Shown: piece by piece, positions 1 to 13,372 of the stretch | Layout of the letters: the number at the start of each line of letters is the position of its first letter | Position numbering within the stretch: position 1 is the stretch's first letter | NCBI GenBank assembly: GCA_000708835.1 | Contig: DF237274.1 | Coordinates: 38,781 to 102,780, forward strand | DNA from: Klebsormidium nitens | Taxonomy: Eukaryota; Streptophyta; Klebsormidiophyceae; Klebsormidiales; Klebsormidiaceae | DNA: 64,000 bases | Direction of reading: 5' to 3' | Program-made: the position numbers and the translations under genes | Notes under the pieces: model-generated | What the model saw: the letters and a program-made list of their open reading frames with translations, nothing else | Told to the model about the DNA's origin: nothing | Databases searched by the model: none

Positions 1-202
1 AGCGGTCCCCTATTGAAATGGTGTTAAGTAGACTCACTCGAACTTTCTAGTATAAGAAAACTACGACAGCAGCCACCAGGGCTGGGCTTTCAGACATAGT
101 AAATAATTCTGAAGGTGGTCATCTTTGAGCTTAATTGACAAGATGTCCCTTTTGATCTCCTCCAACAATGCAATTATGAATTGCCCCTTTCCTTTGACTC
201 AG

Positions 203-3200
203 GTTGTTGATCTCTCCCATTTCGGTCGACTACGAGGTGAGCCGATGGACTCTCTGGGTTTTCCTAGTTAAACTGCACCCGTTGAGAGTAAAGGGCAAAT
301 TGCTAGGCCTGCTTTGAAGGCCCTGGAATGGCTCGTTCATTGGGTGACTGTATTGGTATTACAATGGAGGCCAGAGTCTTACAGACTGCCACAATTTCGG
401 CTGGCATTGGCTCCCATGCGATCCTGTATATCAGGGTGTTTCCTTGACTAAATGAAGCCAACCGCCTGCAGTGTACGACGATGATCGGATACGTTTCCTG
501 CATAATCAGAGCACTGCGGACTTCAATCTTCTGAAACCTGGGCAGGTAGGATACTCAACAAATGAAACCTCCACTGGCATATTCCAACAAATTTGAAGAT
601 TGCTGAGCATCTTGCCCTGCTTATGAAATTGCATGTCCCCATAATCAGTTGACAATGCGGTGTCATCTGTGAGTTTGTGCTCTCACATTCGATCAGGGGG
701 TACGGTCTGCTTGATAGTTGAGAAAATGAGGAGGGATCTTGTCGTTAATTGTGAATTGGCAAGGCTTCGTTACCTGCTTACAGGGAGGAGACACCGTCTT
801 TGTGACCAACACAGCTAGAACGATTGACCTCGTGACGGCGTATATCAAGGTGGGGCTTTTTATCAGTCATTCTACGTTGTGACGACTTTGAAAGTACTTC
901 TGACCCGTCAAGCTGGTCACGTGCATTCACTTTCGTGCAAGTTTCGTATGTATGACTTCGAAAACGTTCCAGTCTTCTGTCTACTTCGTTTAAAGGTGGT
1001 AACAAGCCTGGTTGTATCTGCCGACGGTTAGAGTTTTGTTTTGCATCAAGATTCGAAAGGATACAATGCAAGTCGAAGCTGTGAAGATCACCACAGCTTG
1101 AACAAGCTTCTTGCAAGATCGTCGTAGACTTTCATGTTCGTGAGAACGTTGTTTCTCGTGCTGTGCAGGAAAGCTCCGTCCTCCTGGTAACCTCGCCCTC
1201 CCAACGGCGCGAGCTTCTTCCCTATTTGGACAAGTGAGTTTTCTGTCGTAATGTCCATTCGCGGCGAGTGGTACATCAACGGCTTGGGACGGCCCAGCCG
1301 TTACTCTGTTCCTTCCTGGGGTGAAAGGATGTTTGAAAGTTGCCACTGCGTTTCTCATTTTGCCGTTGTTGTGTGTAGTGGCACAAGCGTCCTTGAGAAA
1401 CCTCAATGACGCCCAATCTGCAACCAGCGCTCTCTCTATCTTGAGATTTGTCGGAAAGGAGAACGAGGAAGAGGAGAGGAATAAAATGGGGCGACTTTTG
1501 TATAAGGTCATCATTTGAGAGCTCGCAAGCCGGAAATCCGAAGTGATTCGCTAAGCCCGACAATGATGAGTCTCTCAATGTGGAGCGTCTTCGAGTTTCT
1601 ATTGCTACTTCAGCGCAAAATAAACCGACCCAGCCTTGCCTAAATTGCATGGGCGTTGTATCAACAAAGTCAGACATCTTAGGAGTAGGTGCAAAGTGCT
1701 TCGATGCAGTCAAAAGTACAGGCCTCGATCGGACGTCCGGCGTGCAGGTTCATCTTCTTTGCGGACAAGGTGAAGCTGCAGGACGTCACGGACCAGTGCT
1801 TCATGCTCGCGCTGGTCGGGCCGCAGAGCAGCCAGGTACGCAACCAGCGGTCCGGTGGTCAACCGGACATTCGGACGTTTCCCCAAGCTTTTGAAGCCTC
1901 TGACTCTGATTGTTCTGGTAGGCTATTTCCGGCTTTCACCGCCAAGCATGCTGCCAGGCATACCTACAGTTGCTCGAGGTTCTTATCTCGAATTCGACTT
2001 GAGTCTATCTTCAATAGGGTCCCTGATGCAGGTGTTGGAGGACCTGAGAGCCGGTGACCTGGTTGGCAAGCCGTACGGAACGCACGCTATGTTTGACGTG
2101 AGTCGCACTCAGCTCAATGGCAACGGAGGCAGCCTGTAAGGAGCAGAGATCAGCAATTGCGCATCGTGAGGCAGGAAAAGCAGATCTTCTGTTGCTGTTA
2201 TATGCCGAGTCGAATTGCTCGCCTTGGAACTTGAACGGCTTCTGCCGGATGTCGTCTCCACGTTTGAAGACGTTTCTCTGAGTCTCTCTGTCCATGTGGC
2301 CCACACTTCAACATACGTATGACCTTGTGAAGCTCGGTTCCCCTGTTCGATCAGGTCCCCCTTCAAAGGATTTGACATTGATCAGAAGAAGGTAGACTTA
2401 CGGCTCCGACGAGGACCAGAAATCTCATCCCGGGGGCTTACCTGCTCCGCCCCTACCCCGCCTAAATTCCCAACTAAGTCCCACCCGGCCCAGGGTGTTC
2501 ACCTTCTTACATCGTGGCTTATCGTCATCTGTCTTGAGAACGATCGTTCATCTCCCTTCCGCCCTGACCTTTTAAGCGCAAGTCTTTCTCGCCCGCAGTT
2601 CCAAGGCAGCCCTGTCATGATTGCGGTGGGCAGCGGCCTCGCGACGGACGGGTACACCGTGATCGCCGACGCCGCGGCGGCGGGGGACTTTTGGAAGACG
2701 CTCATGCAGCAGGGAGGGGTGCCCATGGGGGCGCGCGCGTGGGAGAGGCTGCGGATCTTGCAAGGTGCCGTGGCGTTCTGACGTTCGCTGTTGGCTCACA
2801 TATGTCGAACATACTGCTGTCTCACAGTAGTCGAACATAGATGTATGATGCGTGAATCATTCTGCGGCTGCTCGTGAAATCGATCTTGGAGACGCAACTG
2901 GCCTTTTAGATGAAGAGGAATGCGAGGCTGGCCAGCTGTCGGGGGCTTCGTGCAGCGGAAGCCCCCTGAACGTTCCATATGGTGCTCCCCGAAAGCCTGT
3001 CTCCGGCGCGTACTTTGGTGGACTAAGCATCCGAAAGGTGCATCGGCATGTCACCTACTGACCGAACCGTATGAGCACTTTCATAAAATCCCAGGCTAAT
3101 CAGGATTCAGAATTCGTTTCTTCAATCACGGAGGATTTGGGAAGTTCCATATTGCGAGTCCTGTGACGTCAGCAACGGTCGGAATGGCCCGGAAGAAGCT

Positions 3201-4257
3201 GACGTAGCCTCACTCTGTCGCAGGGCGGCCGGTGCCGGGGGCCGAGCTGACGCCGGACTACAACCCGCTGGAGGCCGGGCTCTGGAACACCATCTCGCTC
3301 ACAAAAGGTGCGTCCTCCCAACGGTCTAAGGAGGGGCGCAGACGCTCGAAACGCTCTACGAGTTTCCTAGTTCTCCTTGTATCGTGCTTCGCATCGTTTG
3401 CTGGTATTGCTCGTGCTTCCGCACCAGTCGAAGGAACGTCCGTAGCTTTGATCTCCGAGATGCCCTCAGATCCTCCGAAATAGCCGGTGAGGCCGTTCAG
3501 GTCTCAACAGATTTTGTGCCTTGTGATCTCGATGAGTTTTAGCACGCCCTTCGACCAAGTCTCAAGTACTGCTGAACGTGAAAGACGTCCATCGAACAAG
3601 CAATTTCCTAAGCGGTGAGCCGACTTTTAAATCACGTCCCGGGTACTTGCCCTTTTGTGCAGGCTGCTACATCGGCCAGGAGACCATCGCCCGGTTGATC
3701 ACGTACAACGGCGTCAAGCAGCACCTGTGGGGCATCCAGCTGAGCGAAGCCGTGGAGCCCGGCACGGTCATCACGCTCGACGACGCCAAGGTGACTCCGC
3801 CCGCTCCCTTTTCTCAAGCTTGCCGCCTCTGACTCTTATGAAGCGCGTTGAAGACGTTTGTTTTGGGAAACGACTCAAGCCTCATGGGCAGCCGAACACT
3901 ACAACATTGATTGCACAGTTCTTCAAAAAGGCCGTCCGTCTCCTTCGTCAACAGACTAGATTTGAGATCTGTAATTTTTTAGCTAAGCACTTCACGTCGA
4001 CCAATCCCCCGTCGGCTGCGAGAAAGAGGTGTGCCTCTTCTCGCTTGAACCGATCATCATCCGACAAGAACTGAATGCCCATGCATGCGGTACAGGTTGG
4101 CAAGGTGACGAGCGTCACAGAAACCGAGAGCGGGTTTTTTGCTTTGGGCTACATAAGGTCGAAGGTCTGCTCAGAGCCTGGGCTGACCGTGCACGTAGGA
4201 AATGCTGTTGGCAAGGTAGTTGAAATTCCTTTCGTGCGAAGAACACTTGACGCCTGA
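203..4257 (+). CDS. GcvT/YgfZ-like folate-binding protein (COG0354), 5'-partial
   Basis: Ten exons join in phase: 203-236, 472-545, 784-849, 1169-1233, 1748-1835, 2032-2097, 2599-2764, 3224-3307, 3663-3790 and 4096-4257 (TGA). The protein begins mid-domain with VVDLSHFGRLR and RIRFLHNQSTADF, then FIFFADKV, and carries the family signature KGCYIGQE split across the junction 3307/3663. It ends with the small barrel domain (VGKVTSVTETESGFFALGYI). This order matches the plant chloroplast 'putative transferase' of the At1g60990 type, related to YgfZ/IBA57 and the glycine-cleavage T-protein. Family knowledge suggests a tetrahydrofolate-dependent role in Fe-S protein maintenance; the substrate is not known. 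The start codon and transit peptide must lie upstream of base 1 or in unrecognised exons before 203. Identification is firm; the function is inferred. Confidence 0.87.
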
Positions 4258-5131
4258 AGCCTTTCATCGAGCGCGCTGCTAATCGGCTATGACCAGCACC
4301 GGGCCCCACGCCACTCCGGCATGTATCGCCAATGACGATCGTGCTCATTGATCTGGGTGTTTGTGTTGGAGGCATGTCATCCGATCATTCGTAGTCCGTT
4401 GGCTATTCGGGCTGTCTTTATGTACGTGCCACGCTGGCATAGATCGTATGTTGAATCTATGAGTTGGTGCGCATGCCGCCACGCCGATCATACCAATGCA
4501 TTCCTTTTAGCAAAGTTAGTAAGTCGATTCTTAAGTGCAGTTCTGAAATGATCACTCATCGCTGCGGTGCAAGTATCATCAACATATGTTCCACCGTGGC
4601 ACATGCATGCATGGAAACGGACGGTCCGATCACTGCATAGTTGATCACCTTGACTGTAGGTACGTGCATGATCATCCCACTTCATTCAAAATGCGCATTG
4701 CGTATAATCAAGCTCCATCGCTTCAAGCTCATGCATGTCGTCATGCCAATCATGCTTTAAAATGTGCACATTGAATGATGCCGCCTAGCTGCCAGGCGGC
4801 CAGTGTAGCTTTCATCGAACACGATAATTAAGGCAACTTGTTCTCCGCGCACCTTCATTTGATCCTTTTTCCTTCATGTCTAGCAAAATAGACTTCAAGC
4901 TATTGTGCACTTATCCTTACAGTCATCGTCGTTGTCATCGGGCTTCATGTCAAAATGTTTCTTCTGCACTTGAGCACGCACGAAAATAGAGTACAGGAGA
5001 CGAGCGTAGGCGCTAACGAGGACAGTGGACGTCTAGGGAGTACAACTTGAACTCCCCTTGGGAAGTGCATGCGGTTATAGGGAAGATGAGATCTCAGAAG
5101 CAACCTGCGCAAAGCAAAAGCAAAAGGTCAA
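4258..5131. other. Intergenic, convergent gene ends
   Basis: The span lies between the 3' end of the folate-binding gene (+) and the 3' end of the reductase gene (-). No open frame resembles a protein. From about 4350 to 4770 the sequence is rich in CATGCA/TGCATG and GATCAT words, a texture that recurs at 27100-27560. No tRNA, hairpin terminator or transposon ends were recognised. Confidence 0.5.
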
Positions 5132-5311
5132 TCAACCAAGAGCGTCCTGCAAAGGGCTTTACACATCATGGAAAGCTGCTTTTTAATGGCCTCTTGACAT
5201 CAAAGTGCAGATCCGCATACGCCTCTTTAAGAAATCTTGGAAATTCTGCTAGACACAAGCTCAAAGCCGAAGTTCGTCAGCAACTTCGGGACGGCAAGCT
5301 GGGCTCCTCAC

Positions 5312-8300
5312 CTGGCGTGCATCGCCTACGTGAATGCCACACTCCGTCTTTGCGGACCCGTCCTTGTTCGTCAAGCCCTGTCGTTACACCCCATCAATCA
5401 GGTCAGTGGCCGCATAGCAAAAGAGAAGCAGAAAAAAAGGGAAAAGAGCATAAGCACAGCTAAAGAAGATCGTCGAGCAAGTGCAGAGAGGGAGCTCGCG
5501 TTTGCGTCCGGACGCGTGTGCGGTCTTCAAAGAGACGAGGAAAGATGGAATTAGCAGAACCAAGAGATTCCTTACTGCCGTCTCTGTGCTGAAGAATCCG
5601 CGGAATCCGCAAGTAACACAACTCAAAGACCTCTCATTGCTCAAATCTGGGGTGCCTGTGTTCCCCAATATGCAGGCCGGTTTCGCAAATCAAGAGAGCG
5701 CCAATAGCCACATTGGTGTCAAACACCTAGATGCCACAATGCAGAAGAGTCTCGTTCTGTGACTGAGGCCTATTTAGAAGCGGCTGAGGCTTCGGCGGAC
5801 TTTGGGGCGTACCTGGAACCTGCCAGACCGCTCGCCTGCATACTCGAACCACTGCTCCCGAGGCACCTGCGCAGTCAAGCAGACGATTAATATCACACCA
5901 CAGAGATCGCTCTTGAATCCGTAAAGCGCACGTAACCCGGTGCCGCGATCTCTGTCCGCTGCACTTACAGCGGTTGCTATTATGCCACGGGATGACCGGC
6001 TGGTCTTCCTCAAGCTCACGCTCTTCACATTCATTCGTCGCCAGTCTCTCACAACCTTCTAAGCGTCCATCGCTCTGCGCCAGCTCGGCAGCGGTTCTCC
6101 CGACGAACTCGCCTCGCTGCAACCCGACAGCTGTTCTTTGGGGGAGACAAAGAGCCGCCCGGCAAAAGGGCGGACCACTCCCCGTGCGGTGGAAAGAACG
6201 ACCGCTACTCGCCGGGGGAGACAAAAAGCCGCCCGGGGAAGAGGGCGGGCCGCTCCATGCGCAATCAAAAGACAAAGAAGAGAAGAACTAGAGTAGGGAA
6301 ATGGTCGCGGCGGCTCACGGGCAGCGTGCTGTGGATGTCCCCCACGCTGGGGTAGCCCTGGTCGTGCAGCGGGTGGTACGCGAGGCTGTACTTTTTGATG
6401 TAGTCCCAGCAGTCGCGGAACTCCCAGTACGCCAGCGGGTTCACCTTCACCATGTCGCCGCCCTCAAACAGCTGCTCGCAGAACGGGAGGGCGTGGAAAC
6501 GGGTTAGCGAGATCTTCGTTAACACAAACAAAAGATAAAAGTCTCCTGTAACGGGGAAGTTTATATGGCCTCGCAGCTGGGGCAGGGGCACGGTGAGGGC
6601 ACACTTCAGCCAAGAGGAGTCTTGAAGACGGACTCGAACAGCCCTGCTTTCAAGGGCCGTGAAAGCGTTCAACACTTCGGAGCAAAAATTTGCGCAATGA
6701 GCCCCGAGCAAAGCGCATTGCAACAAATGGCACGACCACTTGTCGCTCAAACGGCTCTGGCACTTGGTCTTTGGTCAGGCTATCTGAATCCCTTGCCAAT
6801 CGGCAGTCACGGGCTCTTCGAGACCTTGTGTCCAACGAGGTCGGAGTGGCTTGACGCCTTCCTTTGCCTAGGAGGTTCCATCGTGCTGACAATCAGCAAC
6901 GTTTCAGAGTTTCCCTTTTCTTTTTGAACGTCATGCTTACAACTAACTTGTGAATAGAGGGATTGTGTCAGAGCGGCCCACCTCGATGTGCGCTCTCTCG
7001 GCCCCATGATCTCGCCGCCTGCCGTTGATCATGGCGTCCACCTGCGACCACGTGTCAGCTAGAAAGTTAGGCCACGAGTGGGGCGCTGTGACTTCTCAAC
7101 TTCCTTTCTGGAGAGTTTATAGAAGCATTCTGTTCTCTGAAGGGGGTTCTCAAGGAGAAATGTCGGATGAGAATACTCGCACAGCTTTTTTATGCCAGTG
7201 TCACGGGGTCAATAACCACAGCAGGGGATACTGGAAGTAAAGACGCATGGGTGTCCATCGGACGTCCTGATTTGCAGACCCTCATGACACACGACATACT
7301 TTCTGCGATACAGCGGCACATAACAGAAAAGGTGCTTGTCCGCTGTCCAAGTGCAACGGCGAGGTTTAAGTAGCTGTCTGCTGCAAGCCGACTTGCAAGG
7401 GGCACTCCGTCAGGGGAAAGGCAGGAGCTTCCTAGCCTAAACCGTAACAACTAAGTTTCTCAGGGGTACAGAGTTTCTCTCTGTCGATCCTGAGCATAGT
7501 CGCGTATGTGCACTTGCCTTGAGGGTCTTCAATGCTCGGCCGAAGGGCTCCACTTTGCAGATGCGATCGTACTCGTCGATGTCCTGCAAGTTGCAACACA
7601 TCATCCAAGTAGTGAGACAGCCCTCCCTAACTTCTCACACCGATGTCACATAGACGTTCAATGGCCTGATATTATCACAGTTGCGAGCAGAAAATGCTAG
7701 TGTGTTTGTCAGACTGTACCGAACTTTTGGCCGACGGACAAGCTCGTAGACAGGCATTGAGGGGTCAGAACGCCACCTACTATTCTGTTTCTCGGTTGAC
7801 ATTGCCACAGTGACCAGCACTTTCCCTTTCCTCAAGCTTGTCGCGTTTGATGCTCCCAAATGCAATGCTGTGAGTTGATGACCAGCCCGTGCGTCAGGGG
7901 CAGCCAAAACTTTGCACAATATCATTCGAGATGGTGGTGCGCCTGCTTCGCATGCTCGTACAAAAAGTTTTAAGTTTGTTTCAGTCAATTGCGCAACATC
8001 AACCCACGGTGAATGGGTTGTGTTGCCTGCTTTGACTCACCGTGAGATAAAGGTCGGGTCCGTGCACCTTGACATAGTCCGCCCGAGATGCAAAACCAGC
8101 AGCCTGGAACACCTCCGATTCGAAACCATACTTGTTCTGCAGAAGAGAAGGGGGATCCTCGTTTTACGATTCCTTCTTAACAGGAGCGAGTGTCAGAGAG
8201 ATTGGCCCTGCATCTTCTTAGAAGTGTCTGGTAAGAGGAGAGGGCAAAGTGTTGGGGGACATTCATGGCAGGGAAAGTAGCGCCAACAGTTTGAGACTTT

Positions 8301-9425
8301 TGACCAGATGATGTGCGTGGCATGAATGTTAATGCAGCTTCCTTTGCAGAACAATCGAGTAGACCTGCTACATGAGGAAAGAACACTGATTGATTGAGGC
8401 GTCTGGTGCTCAGCATGACTGCGAGCACCTGTAGTGCTGCTACAATCGCCGGGACTTGTATACTTCGAAGGACGTAATGCTACACCACTTCAGGATTGCA
8501 GAACTCGTGGCCAAAAAGTGCACAACTACTGCCACTGAAAGCCAAAACATTTTCAACATTGGGCTCTGGAACCGACGGCTTACCTCCAGCTGGCGCAAAA
8601 ATGTGTGCGTTTCCTCAAATAAGTGGAAGGTGTCTACGAAAATGACCTTGACAAGGCCCTTGCTGAACGCTCCTGACCGAGCAAGGAGGTCCAGAATGAC
8701 CTGAGAGAAGAAACTTTCGTTGGTATGAAATCAACAAAGCCATCCTAGTTAGTGCATGTGGCAGTTACAGTTCCACATTTGCATTATACCACATGATATC
8801 TGAAAGCTCTGGAAAGGTCTTACCACTTTACACTGACAATTGTGTGCTGTCCTCTTAGCATGCTAAGTTACAAACAGAAAGCCAGGTCGCAATAGCTGAC
8901 GGAGTCCAATAACAAAACACTTTAAGGAGCCCGCTTTGAACTAAGCACCGCAGTGGTATGACGGAAGATGCAGAGAGCACAAAAGCACGATGATTGCAAT
9001 GAGCTGACTCTACTTACCACATCTCCTGCGATGAGCGCACAAGGAAATGCTGGCCGCTCAAAGTCATAAAGTGCATGTTTCAATGTTTCTAGAGCTTGTT
9101 CTTCCAAATGCTCCAGCCTCTGAATCTTGCCCTTCTTGTTCCACTCGTCTACGTCTTTCGCAGTGACCTGCTTCTCCGTTTTCTCGGACACAGCTGCACG
9201 TGATACTGACCTTTTCCTACGCCCTGTGAGCTGCTCTTTACTGGGATATACCTGGCTAGATTGCAAACTAAAGCTAGGGCAAAGCGTCATACGAAGCGAA
9301 TTGATTAGTGGCATCATAGGCAGAACTGCAATGTGGCCACTCTGAGTTCCATGTGAGGAGGTATGGGGCAGAACGGAGGCAATGCTGCCAATCTGGGACC
9401 GACTCAGCAAGGAACACGTCGCCAT
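5312..9425 (-). CDS. Plastid sulfonucleotide (PAPS-type) reductase without Fe-S cysteines
   Basis: Eight exons join in phase: 9018-9425, 8584-8700, 8041-8136, 7518-7583, 6982-7041, 6319-6471, 5813-5866 and 5312-5377. A possible terminal exon at 5132-5146 would add DALG and a stop; without it, reading through the last donor gives about 17 more codons. The product is about 340-345 residues. It reduces (phospho)adenylyl sulfate to sulfite in assimilation. Seen: a Ser/Thr-rich leader typical of plastid import, then FEETHTFLRQLE, DEYDRICKVEPFGRAL, NGRRRDHGAERAH, YHPLHDQGYPSVGDIHST and the catalytic TECGIH. The Cys-Cys and Cys-x-x-Cys pairs that hold the 4Fe-4S cluster in plant APR are absent, and no thioredoxin domain follows, so it resembles the moss APR-B/PAPS reductase class. 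The start at 9425 is the ATG opening MATCSLLSRSQ. Exon 7518-7583 has a GC donor. Confidence 0.9.
6130..6265. repeat. Two-copy tandem repeat in reductase intron
   Basis: Two imperfect copies of a roughly 72-base GC-rich unit sit in the intron between exons 6319-6471 and 5813-5866. Each copy begins with GGGGGAGACAAA followed by AGCCGCCCGG, at about 6138 and 6210. They contain no splice junction of the gene. Confidence 0.6.
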
Positions 9426-10855
9426 TGGGCCGCCTGAAGACTTCACCTACCAGCTAGGGCAGGAAGCAGTGCGAAGCAGCCAGAGCTCTGTAGAGCAATT
9501 GCGGCGGATGGGGGTTGCGCAGAGAATGTGAGCGCATCTGCATCAGTCATGCCCAGCTTCGCTTTCACTTGCTGTGCGTAGGCGCAGTCAGCAAAGGTTT
9601 AAACGTGCGCTCGCTGCAAGGTGCATGCACGGGAGATTGAACTTTGAAGGGACGACGGCGACGGCTCCTGCAGGTTGACTTTCATGTCAACTTCGCGGGC
9701 CCGATTCTTCAATTGAAGCTGCCACCCGACGGAGAAAGCGGCTTCTGGTCGAATACCGCGGATCGACTCTGGAAGTTGCTCGACGTACCTGGTCGGATGT
9801 CGAACTTCCAATGCCAGGGTGTCCAACCACGTCACGTGCCCATCCTCGAACAGTGTGGGTACTGCATGGGAGCTTCTCTTTCGAGAAGCGGAGAGGCCGC
9901 TGGCTAGCCGAGCTGAGGCTATCTTCTCACAAACGTCTCCCATCCTCCCATGCTTGCTTCGATCCTGCACGATCCCCTTCACGCTCTCATCAAGTTTATG
10001 TGATAGAGGTGTATAAAGGGATGAGCCTGGACAAGTGTAGAGTATAAGATATAGCGACGACAAGAAATCAAGGCCCGTAGAAACAACCGAAGCGCCACCT
10101 CGTAATTAATTATCGACTACAACTATATAGTCCGGAGTGTGTTCAGCACGGGTGATAGCAACTCAACAGGGCCAGCATCCTACCAAGTCCTGCAGTCATG
10201 CTTCTACATCGATTCACCTCATTCAATTGTATACGTAATTAATATGATGCATATATGTTAAGTGCTGAAGTCTCTGCTGGCTCCCGTGAGCGCGTAAGTC
10301 GATCAATTCAGTAAGATGGTGTGTTAGTCTAGAGCTGTTCCTGATATTCGCCCGTTGACTTGACTAGATTGACTTCCTACAACGCATTCTTTCTGTGAAG
10401 GCCAATGGAACCGTATGCATGACTCAACAAAGATATTGTTTTCAAGGATCATCGAAGCAACTTTTGATATCTTGAATTAACTACGATGCAACCTGAAGGT
10501 TGCCGGAAGATTTACTTTTCGTGTATAGCACAATTGATTTGAACTCGCCGAGTCCCAAGTCGGAACAAAAAGACTGACAAACGGTTACAAAATCTAGAAG
10601 CAGCGACCACGAACATTCTCAACTTGCTTACTTTAAATCTTACGAGTAACTTTTCAAATATCATCGGTTAAGAGCACCTCAGATCTTGGTCGTGTCACCG
10701 ACTCAACGTTCCCTCGTTACAACCTCAGGCGTTTTGGCGTCGACCCTGCTCTTTGAGTCGAGTGATCGAGTACCCCTTCTGAATGTGATGCACAAAATCT
10801 CCCCTTCGTTTGATCCTTATTGTATCTGATTGGATGTCAGTTTTATACGCAGCTT
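9426..10855. other. Intergenic region upstream of the reductase gene
   Basis: This is the 5' flank of the reductase gene and the 3' flank of RPA12, both on the minus strand, so the reductase promoter should lie in about 9426-10000. Open frames at 9599-10063 (minus) and 9644-9907 (plus) resemble no family and overlap each other on opposite strands. From 10070 to 10850 the sequence is AT-richer and closed in all frames. I see no repeat or RNA gene. Confidence 0.5.
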
Positions 10856-12324
10856 CTATGTGTTTTGGGCAAACTTATGATGACACTTTGTACATTCGTA
10901 AAATACGGTCTGCCCCTCGTCCGCCGATCGAAGCTGCAACAACGGAGTACCTTTGTTGAGAGAAGTAATACTTGGCAGACGGACTAGAAATCGGAAATCT
11001 GCGCAGAAGTTCTAGCTCTTGTGCATATCATACTTTCTTCAATTCCGAGCTCTCGACCGCCAGCAGATTGTGACGAACACAAGCTGTGTGCACTAGGTGG
11101 TGCTTACCTGTAGCGTGTAGTACTCGAGCTCTCGATGGCCACAACTTGGACAATCTTCGTCGACCTGAGGCATGCCCAAACAAGTCAATTTTTTAGAGAC
11201 GGGTCGAACAGACATTTCACAACTCTGACTCGAAAGTCCACATAAAAAGACTGAGACATATGTTCAGACAAGTTTACCCTTCTCTTGTTTTAGATGAAAA
11301 GCAGCAGAACAGAGCACACACTGTCCATAAGCAGGCGGCGCAGCGTGGTTGCTAACTTACCGTTGCTCTTTGCCTGTCCCTCCCATCTTTTGATGGGGTT
11401 TCACTTCCTAGATTCCCATGCGTCGCCTTCACTAGAGGTTCAATTCCGTATCGCCGCCTGAAATCCTGCAGAGGCATTGTAAACTTACATGCCACTCATT
11501 GCTATCCATTGTTGAAGGTGGGGTTTCAGCCCAAGTTGCAATACTGTGTGGCAGCAATCTGGTATGTGTCTTCAACTTCCATAGAATCTGATGCAAGTAG
11601 ACAATTCACAGCTCCGCAAACTGCACTAGCCCCCTCATTTGGCGTAGCTCGGCAAACGAAGTTGAAATCTAGCAGTTGCTTCTGAAGTCCTAGGTTGATA
11701 TAAGGCTGGACTTACCTCCGGGGTGCTCCGAACTACCACCTCTATACTCTCCATATCTGGGCGTAAAGAAATCAGTATTTCAGATTCGGTCAGCGAGGCT
11801 CCTATTGCCCGCAGCGAAACGACTATTCCGAGAGCCCTTGAATAGTGCCATGGACATGCCCAATAAGCTAGAACTTTAGAAGTTTGACCACACATACGCT
11901 TCATTGTAAGTTGGCACCACTCGGCAATGTGATGATGAAAGGATTCAGTCTGCCATGCAGGTTGGGGCACTACTTATGCGTAAGCAATGGGGTGTCACCA
12001 GAATGCCACCAGTAGGATGCTTTTCAAGAACCCAAATTGTAAGGGCGTGAGACTCTATTGCCGCTGATTGAGTTCAGACAGATTGGACAATGCTGCCAGC
12101 ATAGACAACTTCGATTATCTACAGCATTGACGAACACGCAAATGTGAACAACCATAAGACATGGTCTTACCTTCCACACTCCTGTGAAAGTTACAAAGGG
12201 GGCAAGAAGCTGCAGACTTTGACTCTGGAAGATCTAACAAGCTCCCGCATTGGGGGCAGAATAGGACGGCATATGCTTCTTGCGGGGCGTGAGCTGGCCC
12301 GCCACTTCGTTGCAGAGCCATCAT
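10856..12324 (-). CDS. RPA12: DNA-directed RNA polymerase I subunit RPA12
   Basis: Five exons join in phase: 12171-12324, 11716-11756, 11361-11465, 11108-11164 and 10856-10933 (TAG), giving 144 residues. The N-terminal zinc ribbon has Cys23-x2-Cys26 and Cys41-x2-Cys44 (LFCPQCGSLLDLP). A linker with RRRYGIEPLV follows. The C-terminal TFIIS-like ribbon has DEDCPSCGH, the invariant RSADEGQTVFY acidic loop (Asp124, Glu125) and ECTKC. In Pol I this small nucleolar subunit supports RNA cleavage and termination, with the acidic loop entering the active site. The start is the first ATG of a Met-Met pair; no upstream in-frame ATG was seen. Length and architecture are normal for the family (about 120-145 residues). 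Confidence 0.93.
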
Positions 12325-13372
12325 TGAATCCACCGCAAAGCTCGTCTCACTGCGAGAATGCACCGAGAGCTGCGGATAGTGAATCAAAGTCGGTGAGAGT
12401 TTCTTGAAGTGCTCAACCAGCTGCGTCGATTGCAGGGTGCGTATAGGGTTTTAACAATCTCAGTTGATTGATGTCAATACTAATAGCCAAAAGCGCCCCA
12501 GATTAGCTTATTAAATTGACATCAAATGCGCTTGCAACTGTTGACAGTGTCACTGTCAGTGTAGTGCAAGACATGCATGGCAGGATACCGTAGCTGTAAC
12601 AGCTGGGCTAGCGACCGTTACCATTCGGTAACAGTGACAGAGGTTCAAGAGAACGCCGACGCACGTGTTTCCGGGAGACGGTTGATCTGCATGCCGGCTG
12701 AATCGGTGAACTGTACGCGCGTGAAGTTGGCCTGTTCTTCGGGTGGTGCACAGGTGCCATGCATGACTCTAGTACTGAGCACACCCAGACTTCCGCCCGC
12801 CCGGCCAACAAAGTGCTCATGAACGCCTCATGAACGCAGTACTGCAGCGCAGAGCCTACAACAAGTTGTGCTCCTGGGGGGTTCAGCTGCAGTAGCAAGT
12901 CAGTACAGCCGTACTGCTGTACGTGCAACCTTGGCTGAGCTGAGGGGCCTGATACGTGTGGACACTGCAGAGTCTCCCAATCCACTCCTCCCTGCACGTG
13001 TGACCCCGCTGACGTAATGCGTCAAGATCTCTCAACAAAAGCTCAGGTATGTAGCTCATGTCAGATTCTGACATCGGAAGCAGGTTTTGCGCCTCTCCTT
13101 CAGGGATTGCTAACTTCATACAATGACCGGTATAAGCCTGCCAGGAGAAGACGGCACGGCAGCTGAGGAATAGGTTGGGATGATGAACCACTCAGAGCTC
13201 AACGGCTCATGTCTATACTTTTAAGTTGGTGTCCAGCCGTTTGATGAAAGGCAATGTCAAAAAGAAGAGGTTTAGAAGTGCGCGCCAATCTACCAAACAC
13301 AGCAGATGAGCTCCTTTGCGTGATTTTGTCGCTGTTTTGAAATTAGTAGCCTACCAACCGCTGAGGCTTCAC
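12325..13372. promoter_or_regulatory. Divergent promoter region (RPA12 / unknown gene)
   Basis: This 1.05-kb span lies between two divergently transcribed genes, so it should hold both promoters; that role is inferred from position only. Short inverted repeats are visible. TTGATGTCAAT near 12464 is answered by ATTGACATCAA near 12514. TGACAGTG-t-CACTGTCA lies at 12542-12558, and GTTACC/GGTAAC at 12617-12631. A minus-strand frame at 12883-13191 resembles nothing I know. No TATA element is asserted. Confidence 0.4.

Noticed and set aside
5132-5146. 15-base terminal exon (DALG and stop) for the reductase
   Set aside because: The acceptor is good and the phase fits, but four residues carry no family signal; it is left as a possibility only and not used to set the gene end.
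9599-10063. Minus-strand frame of 154 codons
   Set aside because: No family resemblance, no splice partners, and equally long frames overlap it on the other strand; it sits in the reductase 5' flank.
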